Shown here in pieces: positions 8,534 through 17,363 of a stretch of 64,000 nucleotides of DNA. Position 1 is the stretch's first letter, and each line of letters begins with the position of its first letter. This stretch comes from JAPOXR01 sp965199765 (GTDB lineage: Bacteria > Pseudomonadota > Alphaproteobacteria > Rhodobacterales > Rhodobacteraceae): the NCBI GenBank assembly GCA_965199765.1, contig CBDATC010000002.1, positions 744,001 through 808,000 on the forward strand. The letters run 5' to 3'. A model generated the notes under the pieces. The model worked only from the letters and a program-made list of their open reading frames with translations, had not been told where the DNA came from and did not search any database. Both the position numbers and the translations under genes were made by a program.

Positions 8534-9769
8534 ATGCAAATTCCAGATACAATGCGGGCGGTTGTGCTCCGCGGAGTCGGCTTTGATAATCTGGCGATTG
8601 AGACGCTACCGGTCCCTGAACCCGGCCCCGATCAATTGCTTGCTCGAGTCGATGCTGCAGGAATATGCACGTCGCTGATAAAAACGATCGCGCATGGCGG
8701 CGGTCACACGTATTTCTATGGACAAAATCTGGCAAAATTCCCGGCAATTCTCGGAGACGAGGGTTCGGTTACAATCGCGCGCGTCGGCACAAATCTCAAA
8801 GATCGTTATTCGGTTGGTGAACGGTTCGTGGTTCAACCAGCAGTCGACAGCCCTCCGATTAACAATTTAGAACGCTATGAGAATTCTCCACAAGCTGTAA
8901 ACAAGCTCGGCTGTGGCTACACATTGCCTGGACACCTGTCAGAATTCATGCTGATTCCTGAAGAGGTGCTTCAAGCGGACTGCCTGATTTCGCTTGCCAA
9001 ACCCTACCCGCCATACGCACATGCTGCTATTGCCGAGCCTTTCTCCTGCTGTGTGTCCGGCCATAGCCATCACGTGCGTGTGGTTACCGGCAGCCTTTCA
9101 AAACCGCGCCGCGCTGTGTCTGGATTGAAATCCGATGGCATTTTATTGGTTGTGGGCCTTGGCGCTATGGGCCGCATGAATATCGAAGTTGCAATAGCGA
9201 GCGGCACAAAGACCATCATCGGCGTTGAACCGCTGGAAAGCAGACGAACAAAGACCAATGCTCTATTTGCTGAACGCTTGAAGAAATTCGGTGGTGCACT
9301 TCGGATTGAAACTCCTGACAGAGCAAGTCTAGCCGTGAAGGAGCTAACGAACGGCCGCGGCGTTGATGATCTTATTGTCGCTGTCGCGTCTCAGTCGGCG
9401 ATTGAACAATCTCTTCCGCTGCTGGCAAAAGGCGGTGTTGCAAATCTATTTGCTGGGCTCCGCCAAAACGAAAGCAAAATCAATTTTGATGGCAATGCGA
9501 TCCACTATGACGAACTGGTAATCACGGGGTCCTCCGGAGGAATAGCTTGGGATCTTCAGCAAACACTCGACTATATGAGCACCGGCAAAATCAAACCTGC
9601 ACAACATATCAAAAAAATCGGAAGTTTAAATCACGCCATTGATCTAATTGACGATGTTCGGTGTCAAAAGCTTGATGGCAAAGCTGTCCTTTATCCTCAT
9701 ATCAAGCTACCTAAGCCCCTCATTGTTGATGGCTGGACAGCCAGCGACGAAGCCAGTCTGCTGCATTGA
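8534..9769 (+). CDS. medium-chain (MDR) polyol or sugar-phosphate dehydrogenase
   Basis: 411-residue zinc-type alcohol/polyol dehydrogenase family protein. The catalytic-domain cysteine is in AGICTS (family GICGSD), and the Rossmann motif is VVGLGAMGRMNIEVA. The usual GHE that contributes a zinc-ligand histidine reads LGDEGSV, so the histidine is replaced by Asp. No four-cysteine structural zinc lobe is apparent. Length and layout are closer to L-sorbose-1-phosphate reductase-like members than to the roughly 350-residue sorbitol dehydrogenases; this is a family impression, not a proven substrate. It is cotranscribed with the importer and overlaps the next gene by TTGA. Probably oxidises an imported polyol or its phosphate. 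Confidence 0.8.
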   Translation: MQIPDTMRAVVLRGVGFDNLAIETLPVPEPGPDQLLARVDAAGICTSLIKTIAHGGGHTYFYGQNLAKFPAILGDEGSVTIARVGTNLKDRYSVGERFVVQPAVDSPPINNLERYENSPQAVNKLGCGYTLPGHLSEFMLIPEEVLQADCLISLAKPYPPYAHAAIAEPFSCCVSGHSHHVRVVTGSLSKPRRAVSGLKSDGILLVVGLGAMGRMNIEVAIASGTKTIIGVEPLESRRTKTNALFAERLKKFGGALRIETPDRASLAVKELTNGRGVDDLIVAVASQSAIEQSLPLLAKGGVANLFAGLRQNESKINFDGNAIHYDELVITGSSGGIAWDLQQTLDYMSTGKIKPAQHIKKIGSLNHAIDLIDDVRCQKLDGKAVLYPHIKLPKPLIVDGWTASDEASLLH

Positions 9770-10948
9770 GCGCTTTTGTCGGCATCGGGATGGGGGCCAT
9801 CCAAGCTGGACTATATCTGCCGCGGGCTGTTGAAGCAGGACTGAGCCGCACAGTCATCGTCCGCCGGAAAGAACAGGCCAAGCATATCTCGGATGCAACC
9901 CAAATCTGCGTGAATGTCGCCTCCCGCCACTCTCTCAAAGTTCAGCGGATTTCGTCGGTTGATGCACTGCAGATTTCCGAACCAGCCTGCATCGTCCGCT
10001 TGGCGGAAGCGTCCCACATCGCGGTCGCCGTTTCTTCGGTTTCAGATTACCCGGACATCGCTCCCATGATCGCGGCTGCAACACGCATGAAAATGGAGCG
10101 CGACTTACCGCCGTGCATAATTTACGCCAGCGAAAACAACGTATCCGCTGGAACGCTGCTCCATTCAGAGATTGTTTCCAATGGCGGTATTGCTGAAATG
10201 TTTCAATGCGTAGACACGGTCATCGGGAAAATATCACGCACGATAAAAGATCCAGCTGAAATCAGTTTCATGAATTTAGAGCCCTGGAGCTCCTGGTTTG
10301 GCAGAAGCTTGGTTAGTCGAAGGTTATGATGATGTTCATATTTCTCGCTTGAATCAAGCAAACACAATCAGTGCGCCCCTACCTCGCTTGACTGAACATA
10401 CGGATCTTGAACCGCTTGCCTTGGCAAAACTCCATGGGCACAACGCAGCACACGCTGCTATTGCTTATGCCGGCCAAATGCTCGGGATCAAATTTATTCA
10501 TGACGTTTTGCAGGTTCCTGCTGTTGTAAATCTTGTCCGCAGCGCATTGATGCAGGAAACGGGTGCAGCACTCGTCGCAAAAAACCATGAAATGCAAGGT
10601 ATGTTCTCTCAAACGGGTTGGGTCGAATATTCAGACAGTCTTTTCCTGCGTATGTCTGAAAAGGCATTGAGAGATAGTTGTGAAAGAGTTGGCAGGGATC
10701 CAGAAAGAAAACTAGGTTGGAATGACAGGCTGATCGGGACAATCAGATTAGTGGAGGCTAATGGCATTAAGTCAGTCGGTTGGAGAATTTCGGTTCTTTG
10801 TGCCTGCGAGGCGACGGGATACACGATTGATGATCTTCGAAACATCTGGTTCCAAGATTGCAAAGAAATGAAAGAAATAGAGTTGATGGCCGCTTCACTC
10901 CGCGAAACGATACACGAATTCCGAAGTTGGAAGGCAACTTTAACCTGA
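9766..10948 (+). pseudogene. mannitol-dehydrogenase-family gene, frameshifted
   Basis: Two adjacent frames together match one polyol-phosphate/mannitol dehydrogenase. Frame one (9766-10329, TTG start overlapping the previous stop) has the Rossmann start FVGIGMGAIQAGLYLPRA and ASENNVSAGTLLHSEIV. Frame two (from about 10298) continues LAEAWLVEGYDDVHISRL, then LAKLHGHNAAHAAIAYAG, typical of the C-terminal domain. The switch lies between 10280 and 10300. Reading TGG-TTT-TTG-GCA in place of the observed TGG-TTT-GGC would join them as SSWFLAEAWL, so a two-base loss in a T run is the simplest explanation. The joined protein would have about 393 residues. It is a recent pseudogene or an assembly error. 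Confidence 0.8.
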
Positions 10949-11195
10949 ATTCCGATGGACGATCTGCTTCCGCCGAATCTACAAATTGGACATAGTGCGC
11001 TTCGGCAAAATCAAAACCGCCTGAAAACTGTGGATCAGAGCCTTTTACGCTGAGTCCAACTACTCTCTGCGAAAACTGCGTCACATATGATGCAAACGCA
11101 TTAATGGAAATTGCGGTGGCTGATTAATGTTGTTGTCTTCAACAGCATGATGTGCATATCTGCCTGCCGCTCGAGCATAGGCGAAGGCTTACCAA

Positions 11196-12017
11196 GTGAT
11201 GAACTCTACCCCCCCCCCAAAGCTTTCTGACTCACCATCTTACACTGCCTTTTGCAAGTCACCCTTTTTCTGTCTGAAGTCAACCAGCTATTTTCATGTG
11301 TACGACAAGATATTTGCAGATCTGCGCGACCGCGCAATTACCTTCGTGGAAATTGGAGTCTTTGAAGGAGGATCCCTTCATATGTGGAGAGACTTTTTCG
11401 GAGAACAGGCACGAATCATCGGCGTAGACCTAAATCCTGCAGCAGAAAAATTTCGAGATGATGGATTTGAAATCTTTATCGGAGATCAATCTCAGCCAGA
11501 ATTTTGGATCGAGTTCTTCCAGAATGTCGGAAAAATCGATGTGCTCTTGGACGATGGCGGACATCGATTCAGTCAACAGATTGTTACGGTTGAACACACT
11601 TTGCCATTTGTCAAAGATGGTGGATTGATTGTCGTTGAAGACACGCACACAAGCTACATGAAGGAATTTGGTGGACCATCTTCAAGATCCTTTGTGTCGT
11701 ATGCTAAAGATATTGTGGATGGAATAAATTTGCGATACGAGAGCATCCGCACAAAAAATCCAGAAGTTCGGGTTCACTCGGTTCAGTTCTTTGATTCTAT
11801 GGTGGTCTTCGCGATCAACCGACCACAGTGCGTACTTTCCAGTCTTGAAACGAATTCTAGGGCAAGCGCGGGAAACGAAGACTTTCGATGGCATGGGCAT
11901 CAATTTAGATTTAAAGTTTTTGGAATCAAATTCAGCTTTAGATTGATTCGGAGGCTTTGGAGAAAGCTAAAAAGGAGGGAATTAAACAAATACTTTAGGT
12001 ATGGTAAGAGTTTTTGA
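11196..12017 (+). CDS. SAM-dependent methyltransferase with a C10 tract after its start
   Basis: 273-residue class I methyltransferase of the CmcI/Methyltransf_24 kind, often found in glycan and O-antigen clusters. Motif I is FVEIGVFEGGSLHMWRDFF, motif II IIGVDLNPAAEKF, and then DVLLDDGGHRFSQQI and GGLIVVEDTHTSY. The start is GTG 11196 or ATG 11199; the next codons contain ten C (TPPPKL), so slippage would abolish translation almost from the start. At ten C the gene is in frame (ON). The C-terminal tail is basic (RRLWRKLKRRELNK). It stands alone on the plus strand, facing the FkbM-HAD gene, and is clearly AT-richer than the housekeeping genes. Confidence 0.85.
   Translation: MMNSTPPPKLSDSPSYTAFCKSPFFCLKSTSYFHVYDKIFADLRDRAITFVEIGVFEGGSLHMWRDFFGEQARIIGVDLNPAAEKFRDDGFEIFIGDQSQPEFWIEFFQNVGKIDVLLDDGGHRFSQQIVTVEHTLPFVKDGGLIVVEDTHTSYMKEFGGPSSRSFVSYAKDIVDGINLRYESIRTKNPEVRVHSVQFFDSMVVFAINRPQCVLSSLETNSRASAGNEDFRWHGHQFRFKVFGIKFSFRLIRRLWRKLKRRELNKYFRYGKSF
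11209..11218. repeat. C10 homopolymer tract at the 5' end of a methyltransferase gene
   Basis: Ten consecutive C at codons 5-8 of the methyltransferase. The position so close to the start is typical of translational phase-variation switches. Confidence 0.9.
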
Positions 12018-12145
12018 GGCCTGTTGACTGTCATCTTGCTGTGACCATAGTTTCAGATCTCATTGTTTAGCAAATCACCGCTTGTACTAACTAAATTTGC
12101 CACAAATGCCTAGGATTATCTGTTGCAATTAAAAAATTATTCAAA

Positions 12146-14860
12146 CTAATTGATTTTATCTATTCTATGGACCCAACGTTCTTGCTCCAACCTTCTTCTC
12201 CTAAGTCGCAATTTTTGCCATCTTCTTCGACCAACTATGATCGACATCACATGATCCAGCATTCTTCCCTTCTTTGGTAGGCTAAAGCCTGAAAGGTCTT
12301 GTCGACTGTATAGGAGATCATACTTTGAGTTCCCAAAATTTCTGTCTATTGGTAACTGTCTCAGCGCAAATGCCTCTATCATATCTGGATTACGCCGCAA
12401 TCGTACCCACCTAGAATATACAAATCTTTTGATTTCTGTGTCATTCATGACTTCAAAAAATGGTTCTATGTCCTCAATAAATTCCAAAGCCCCCCTTCTG
12501 ATTTCCTCGGTCATCAGATCTCGCCTTTTGTCCATTGAAGACTTTGAGTAATATTCGATCCCAGGCTTACCGCTTTCGCTAATTTTGAATCGCTTGCCCA
12601 TAGGTGCATTGCTGGAGAATATTGCCTCTATCTCTGGTTCTAGTCTCCTGATGAAATTTATTTCTTTCTTTGTGTTTCCATAATACCATCTTGCATTCAT
12701 TCTCTTGCGTTGATTGTGTCTATTGTGGTTACACAACACATAAGCCGGACACTCACATTCCAAATTTTGATTTAGCAACCACATTGAATGAAGCGTCGAA
12801 GATACATCAACAAATGCCGCCGACTTTGCATCGAAATTTATTGTCTTTGAGAAATAAGCCTTCAAAGCATCCAATTCCAAGTCCGCTATCTGCATAAGTT
12901 GGGGTAAGTTCTCTGCAATGTGCGCTTCTAAGCTTTTGGGTCCCAACTTGTCATCACATTTCGCATCGGCATGTTTTTGCTGCTCATCTAAACCAAGAAT
13001 TCTCCAAAACTCTCCTCGAGTTATCTTGCGATCATTTAATCCAAAGTTGCTCAGTATTTGTATTCGGTCTTTGGATGTCCTCTCAAAATATGACGAAATC
13101 GCAGGTAGTCGAAGCATTCGCCGCGAAGCTGGAATCAGCCTAAAACGCGGACTCCGCAAACCTAATATGTTCATGCCCTTCTCAATGATGGCACCATCTC
13201 TTGCTAGCAAATATAAGGAATTAACTTTATCCGCTTCAGCTACTCTTACCAAAAAACGTATAAATCCTAACAGCAGCGGACCACCATAAGCATAGCCAAA
13301 GCGATGAAGTGGAGAGCTTGCTTCTGAATTTAGATGGGCCCATCGACCGATTAAGCCTGCAGAGATGTGGTAAGAAAGCGATGAATCTCTGGCCGGCCTT
13401 TCCAAGCCTGCTGCAAACGGTAATGCATTAGCGCTTTCTGTCAGTGGATTCTGGATATAGTACGGCATGACTCCTTTCGAACTGGCATTTGCTATATCCG
13501 AGATGTAATTATCCCCTATATGCAAAATTTTATCAAACGTTATATTTTCAGCATCACGCACTTTCTTAAACAAAACACCGTTGTGCTTTGTGCTCAGCTC
13601 AGAAGCGTAATCGGCGGAACTATACACCTGATCCACTTCAATTCCACAATGCTTCAATAAACTCTTGATTTCATTGCTTTGCAAATACATGTCGCTAACG
13701 GCAATAACTCTTTTGCCTTTTTTCTTACAGATATCGAGCATCCCCTTTATTCGAATGTTCTGATACACAAATAACTTCTCCGCTTCGATTTCGACGGCTG
13801 GTCCAATGTCACAATAATCGCTCAAATTCGGGTCTCTGTATATGCTTGCCAACGTCGCATGCACACCGCCATTCCTAGATTTTTTGAATGCGTTCTTTTC
13901 TGCTGCCATTCGGTTCGAACAGAAGCCTTTCCAGCTGTTACGTCTTTCGATGTACCTGAAAATATCTGTTGGTGTGACACAAACCCGTGAAATCAGTGTA
14001 TCAAAGACATCGAATGAAACTAAATCACACTGATCAACAAGTGAAAGGAAATGCTCGCTCACCGTGTTTGGTCTCTTATCCTGCGGTTCATCCAATGAAA
14101 CAATTCTCTGCCTTCCAAGCCGACGACAGTCTACTGCAATCACATTGACATCAGTGCAGCCAATAATTTTGTAACCCCTGTCGTCAAATAATGCATTTGC
14201 AACCGAGTAAGCTTGTGGAACAAATGATTCTGATAATTCCATTTGAATTACAAATGGTCGCCACTTTTTAAAATCCAAAGTATGTAAGACAGCTAAGTCA
14301 AGCCCTTCAATGTCAATAGCAACGAACAAAGGCTCGGCATTCCGAAAGTACTTCTCAAAAAGCTCGTTTATAGTGAGCGCAGGCACCTTGAGTTTCTTTG
14401 TAACCTCGTATCCGATTCTTCGCCAGTGCTTGGCATTTACAAATTTTGGCGAGATTGAACTTAACTCCGATAAGTTTCCAACATGCAGGATGGCGGTTTT
14501 CTGATCGTTTGGCACCACGGCGGTTTGAACTACGATATCGGATGGTCTGCTATGCTCGCAAATTTTGACAAGATCTGGATTCGCTTCTACTAATACCCCT
14601 TTCATTCCAAGAACTTTATTCAAAAGATATGTTGAACTTGTTGCGATCGGGTGATTGGCTCCAATTTCGAGATAGCGCTGTTTTGTCAGATCAAGACCTT
14701 CATTTCGGGCTAATGCCCTCAGTAGCGCAAGTATAGTGATATCCTCAGCACATTGCCCAAAGTATGGAACATTCGGGGCAGGAATATCCGGCAAAGATAA
14801 AGTAAGGCGGTCACATTCGGATTCAATATTAATGTTAGTCTGAGATTGATATTTCGGCAT
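12146..14860 (-). CDS. FkbM methyltransferase - HAD hydrolase fusion protein
   Basis: A 904-residue multidomain protein. Residues about 30-245 form an FkbM methyltransferase (YFGQCAEDITIL, YLEIGANHPIATSSTYLL, AIDIEGLDLAVL). Residues about 280-475 form a HAD-type domain like COG5610: nucleophile motif SFDVFDTLISR, IAVSDMYLQ, and HIGDNYISD with the late acidic motif. About 400 further residues are helical, begin near RFGYAYGGPLLLGFI and are typical of this HAD group. Such proteins occur beside capsule and O-antigen glycosyltransferases. ATG 14860 is preferred because AAGG lies eight bases upstream; a TTG at 14875 would overlap the preceding stop. No homopolymer tract lies in it. AT-rich, possibly acquired horizontally. 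Confidence 0.85.
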   Translation of the reverse strand: MPKYQSQTNINIESECDRLTLSLPDIPAPNVPYFGQCAEDITILALLRALARNEGLDLTKQRYLEIGANHPIATSSTYLLNKVLGMKGVLVEANPDLVKICEHSRPSDIVVQTAVVPNDQKTAILHVGNLSELSSISPKFVNAKHWRRIGYEVTKKLKVPALTINELFEKYFRNAEPLFVAIDIEGLDLAVLHTLDFKKWRPFVIQMELSESFVPQAYSVANALFDDRGYKIIGCTDVNVIAVDCRRLGRQRIVSLDEPQDKRPNTVSEHFLSLVDQCDLVSFDVFDTLISRVCVTPTDIFRYIERRNSWKGFCSNRMAAEKNAFKKSRNGGVHATLASIYRDPNLSDYCDIGPAVEIEAEKLFVYQNIRIKGMLDICKKKGKRVIAVSDMYLQSNEIKSLLKHCGIEVDQVYSSADYASELSTKHNGVLFKKVRDAENITFDKILHIGDNYISDIANASSKGVMPYYIQNPLTESANALPFAAGLERPARDSSLSYHISAGLIGRWAHLNSEASSPLHRFGYAYGGPLLLGFIRFLVRVAEADKVNSLYLLARDGAIIEKGMNILGLRSPRFRLIPASRRMLRLPAISSYFERTSKDRIQILSNFGLNDRKITRGEFWRILGLDEQQKHADAKCDDKLGPKSLEAHIAENLPQLMQIADLELDALKAYFSKTINFDAKSAAFVDVSSTLHSMWLLNQNLECECPAYVLCNHNRHNQRKRMNARWYYGNTKKEINFIRRLEPEIEAIFSSNAPMGKRFKISESGKPGIEYYSKSSMDKRRDLMTEEIRRGALEFIEDIEPFFEVMNDTEIKRFVYSRWVRLRRNPDMIEAFALRQLPIDRNFGNSKYDLLYSRQDLSGFSLPKKGRMLDHVMSIIVGRRRWQKLRLRRRRLEQERWVHRIDKIN

Positions 14861-14871
14861 CGAATAAGCCT

Positions 14872-15345
14872 TCAATGCGTAGACTTATCAAGCAGTTGCT
14901 CAAAACAAATCGGGTTTTGGCAAAACTGAATTTTTTGATGCCTGACTTTCCTATAGTAAAGATGTCGGCTATTTGCTCGATCACAATTCAGGAGTGTGCT
15001 CATAAATTTAATTTTGGAGATTCTGCAGTCGTTCAGCGATGACAAATTGCGCGGCTTACAAGCCTGCCAAACGGAATAGCTTATTCGGCCAAGTACACCA
15101 TTTACCTTCGGATCGGAATCAATCTGCGCTGTCTGTTGCAGCAAAAACGCTTTTGATTTATCTAGCGAAAATTGTGCGGCGGTTCGCGACACAATTTTAG
15201 GAACTAAATTATACCCCCTCCCCGGCAAGTCAGCAAGCATACATGTAAACTTCATAGACGTTCGCAAACCAGGTATTAAGTGTTCCAGCCGCTGAGGCTT
15301 TTGCACCTTAAACTGTAACAAAGAAATGAACTTCAAACGATCCAT
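14872..15345 (-). CDS. hypothetical protein, 157 residues
   Basis: I do not recognise this protein. The frame is open from ATG 15345 to a TGA just upstream of the FkbM-HAD gene, in the same direction, so the two may be cotranscribed. It is basic, without clear membrane helices, signal peptide or known motif, and is cysteine- and serine-rich near the end. An interrupted G4-A-G5 tract encodes LPGRGY near residue 43. The flank of that tract resembles those of the fkbM and rmlB tracts. The ribosome-binding site is weak. It may be a degraded glycan gene or a spurious ORF. Confidence 0.35.
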   Translation of the reverse strand: MDRLKFISLLQFKVQKPQRLEHLIPGLRTSMKFTCMLADLPGRGYNLVPKIVSRTAAQFSLDKSKAFLLQQTAQIDSDPKVNGVLGRISYSVWQACKPRNLSSLNDCRISKIKFMSTLLNCDRANSRHLYYRKVRHQKIQFCQNPICFEQLLDKSTH

Positions 15346-16393
15346 TTCTATGTTATCCTAGCTCTATATGTCGCCGGTTCCATTTGACCGCACGCGGTAA
15401 GGTGAAATCGCTCGACTGACGATTGGCAGAACTTTTTTCTTTTTTGGCAAACATGAACAAAGAAACTTATATCTGAAAATCATGGCCACTGTGATTCTGC
15501 CATTCTTGAATCGATTGTCTACAATTACACTCAATCGCCTTAATGAGGGTAACGCTCATCTTCCTTCAAACGCATTAAATTCTCACAAAGTCACGCAAAA
15601 GTCAATGATGGATAATAGCATTGACAAGCAAAATCGATGTCGTCAATCAAGCCCGCAGTTATCCAATGTCGTTGACTTCCGTGAAACACTGTTAGTTTTT
15701 TCCGATTTCTGCATAAGGTATGACCTTCCACAGTTCGCAGTGGTGTCTTCACTGTTATTGCTCTATAATTGTACGAGTTTGCAATGTCCCTTGTCAAAAT
15801 CTGCGGGTTCCGCGTTCCGCCACATGGAGCAAACACCTTCTTTTTGAGACTAAAATCCCCGCATTTGCGCTGCAAAGCCATTGCATCGAAATTTTGTATA
15901 ACGCTCGAAGATTATCCGGCGAGCATTCCATTGCGGGACAGATCTCCCATTGTGACGCGGACAACTAGTGCACCCGCGCTGTTCTTCGCGCGAGCGCTCG
16001 CGGGCAATTTGCCGAAGCTCCACTTTGGTGTCGCTGACTTCGAAAATCTGTAGCGCAGCCACCGTGGCAAACCTTGACGTGCAAAATTGTCAAAATCAAA
16101 ATTTTAGTTGAACTCCTAATTGATTCATTACTTTCATGAACGGGACTATGCATTGACGAAAGTCGATTGAACCATCCACATTCTTATGAAGTCAACACTA
16201 GACCTTGCTCCCGGCAGAGCTGGTCTCTAGCCTTTGATCCACCGCACAGTGATTTACCGGAATCCAGCGGACAGTCCGCAATGCACTTAAGAACAAACCA
16301 TGGTAGCTTGCATCCATTTTGACGGGACCGGTTAATTCGAACAAATGCCTTCCGTGCTTTATCAATTCACTTCCGAAAAGCGGAGATTGCTCA
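15346..16393. other. about 1 kb without a convincing gene
   Basis: No frame here shows a recognisable protein; short ORFs on both strands have no family motif and no good ribosome-binding site. The stretch holds a 14-bp perfect palindrome CGCGAGCGCTCGCG at 15989-16002. Near the kinase start it holds GACCGGTTAATT (16326-16337), similar to a motif before the importer operon. It must carry the promoter for the minus-strand ORF and probably the one for the kinase. It may be decayed sequence at the edge of the glycan stretch. Confidence 0.55.
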
Positions 16394-17341
16394 ATGAAGC
16401 CAAAAATATATTTCTGCGGTGAGGCTCTTATCGATTTCATCACAACGGATGGAAACAGTTACCGGGCAACACCCGGTGGTGCTCCCTACTCGTCCGCGAA
16501 AGCCGCGGCGCAAGCCGGTGCGAACGTTTCATTTTGCGGCGCGATCAGCACGGATCTATTCGGTCAGCAAATTGCCGCGGACCTAGCGCAGTTCAATGTC
16601 GACATCTCGAATGCGCCACGTTCCGACGACCCAACTGTGCTCGGTTTTGTAAAGGTGACCGCCGATGAGAATCCTCAATATGCGTTCTTTGACCAAAACA
16701 GCGCCATGGTCAGAATGCAACCCGGTCTGCCGGACAATACACTGCGGCAGGGCGACATACTGGGAATCGGGTCGATATCACTCATTCCTTTGCCCGCGGC
16801 CGAACGCATAGAAACGTTTGCGGTCGAACAGAGTGAAACGGCAACACTTGCTCTTGATCCTAATGTCAGACCTTCGATGATTCGAGGGCATCCAGACTGG
16901 GGGCCACGCATGACCAATCTGATGCGGTATTCTGATCTGATCAAGATCAGCGCCGAAGATTTGGAGTTCATGGCGCCAAACCTAGACCGCGAGGAATTCG
17001 CACGGCAGCGGCTTAAGGAAGGAACTGGACTTGTGATTGTCACTGACGGCAGTAATGGGGCTTCAGCATGGAGTCGCCTTGGAAAGGCGTCAGTCGATGG
17101 CCGCCCGGCGTCAGGCGGAGACACTGTAGGGGCAGGTGATACTCTCATGGGATTTTCTTTGGCATGGTTAGCAGAACATTCGCTTACCCGAAAAAGCGAC
17201 ATCGCCAATCTTGAGATATCAGCACTGCAATCCATGCTCGAATTCGCAAACGCGGCAGCGGCGATGAACTGTGAAACAATCGGTTGCAACCCTCCTTCCC
17301 GGCGCGCGGTTGAACAGCGGCTGGCACAGATAAAACATTGA
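16394..17341 (+). CDS. PfkB-family carbohydrate kinase (fructokinase-like)
   Basis: 315-residue ribokinase/PfkB family kinase that phosphorylates a sugar, by context probably fructose from polyol oxidation. It begins KPKIYFCGEALIDFI and shows ATPGGAPYSSAKAAAQAG (substrate-binding GG), DPNVRP, ISAEDLEFM, VTDGSNGASAW, and the catalytic/anion-hole motif GGDTVGAGDTLMGF with the base Asp. ATG 16394 is chosen because GGAG precedes it and the family start follows; an upstream ATG in the same frame adds 25 unrelated residues. Located 20 bp upstream of pepN. In Pseudomonas and Rhodobacter polyol operons a fructokinase accompanies the importer; here it is separated by the glycan stretch. Confidence 0.88.
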   Translation: MKPKIYFCGEALIDFITTDGNSYRATPGGAPYSSAKAAAQAGANVSFCGAISTDLFGQQIAADLAQFNVDISNAPRSDDPTVLGFVKVTADENPQYAFFDQNSAMVRMQPGLPDNTLRQGDILGIGSISLIPLPAAERIETFAVEQSETATLALDPNVRPSMIRGHPDWGPRMTNLMRYSDLIKISAEDLEFMAPNLDREEFARQRLKEGTGLVIVTDGSNGASAWSRLGKASVDGRPASGGDTVGAGDTLMGFSLAWLAEHSLTRKSDIANLEISALQSMLEFANAAAAMNCETIGCNPPSRRAVEQRLAQIKH

Positions 17342-17363
17342 GCTGAGAACAAAGAATCATGTG

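Noticed and set aside
10767..11084. Minus-strand ORF across the end of the polyol dehydrogenase
   Set aside because: Mostly antisense to the dehydrogenase frame, with no family motif; the free part (10949-11084) is too short to judge.
15482..15881. ORFs on both strands in the 1-kb gap after the glycan genes
   Set aside because: No recognisable motif, poor ribosome-binding sites, overlapping frames on opposite strands.
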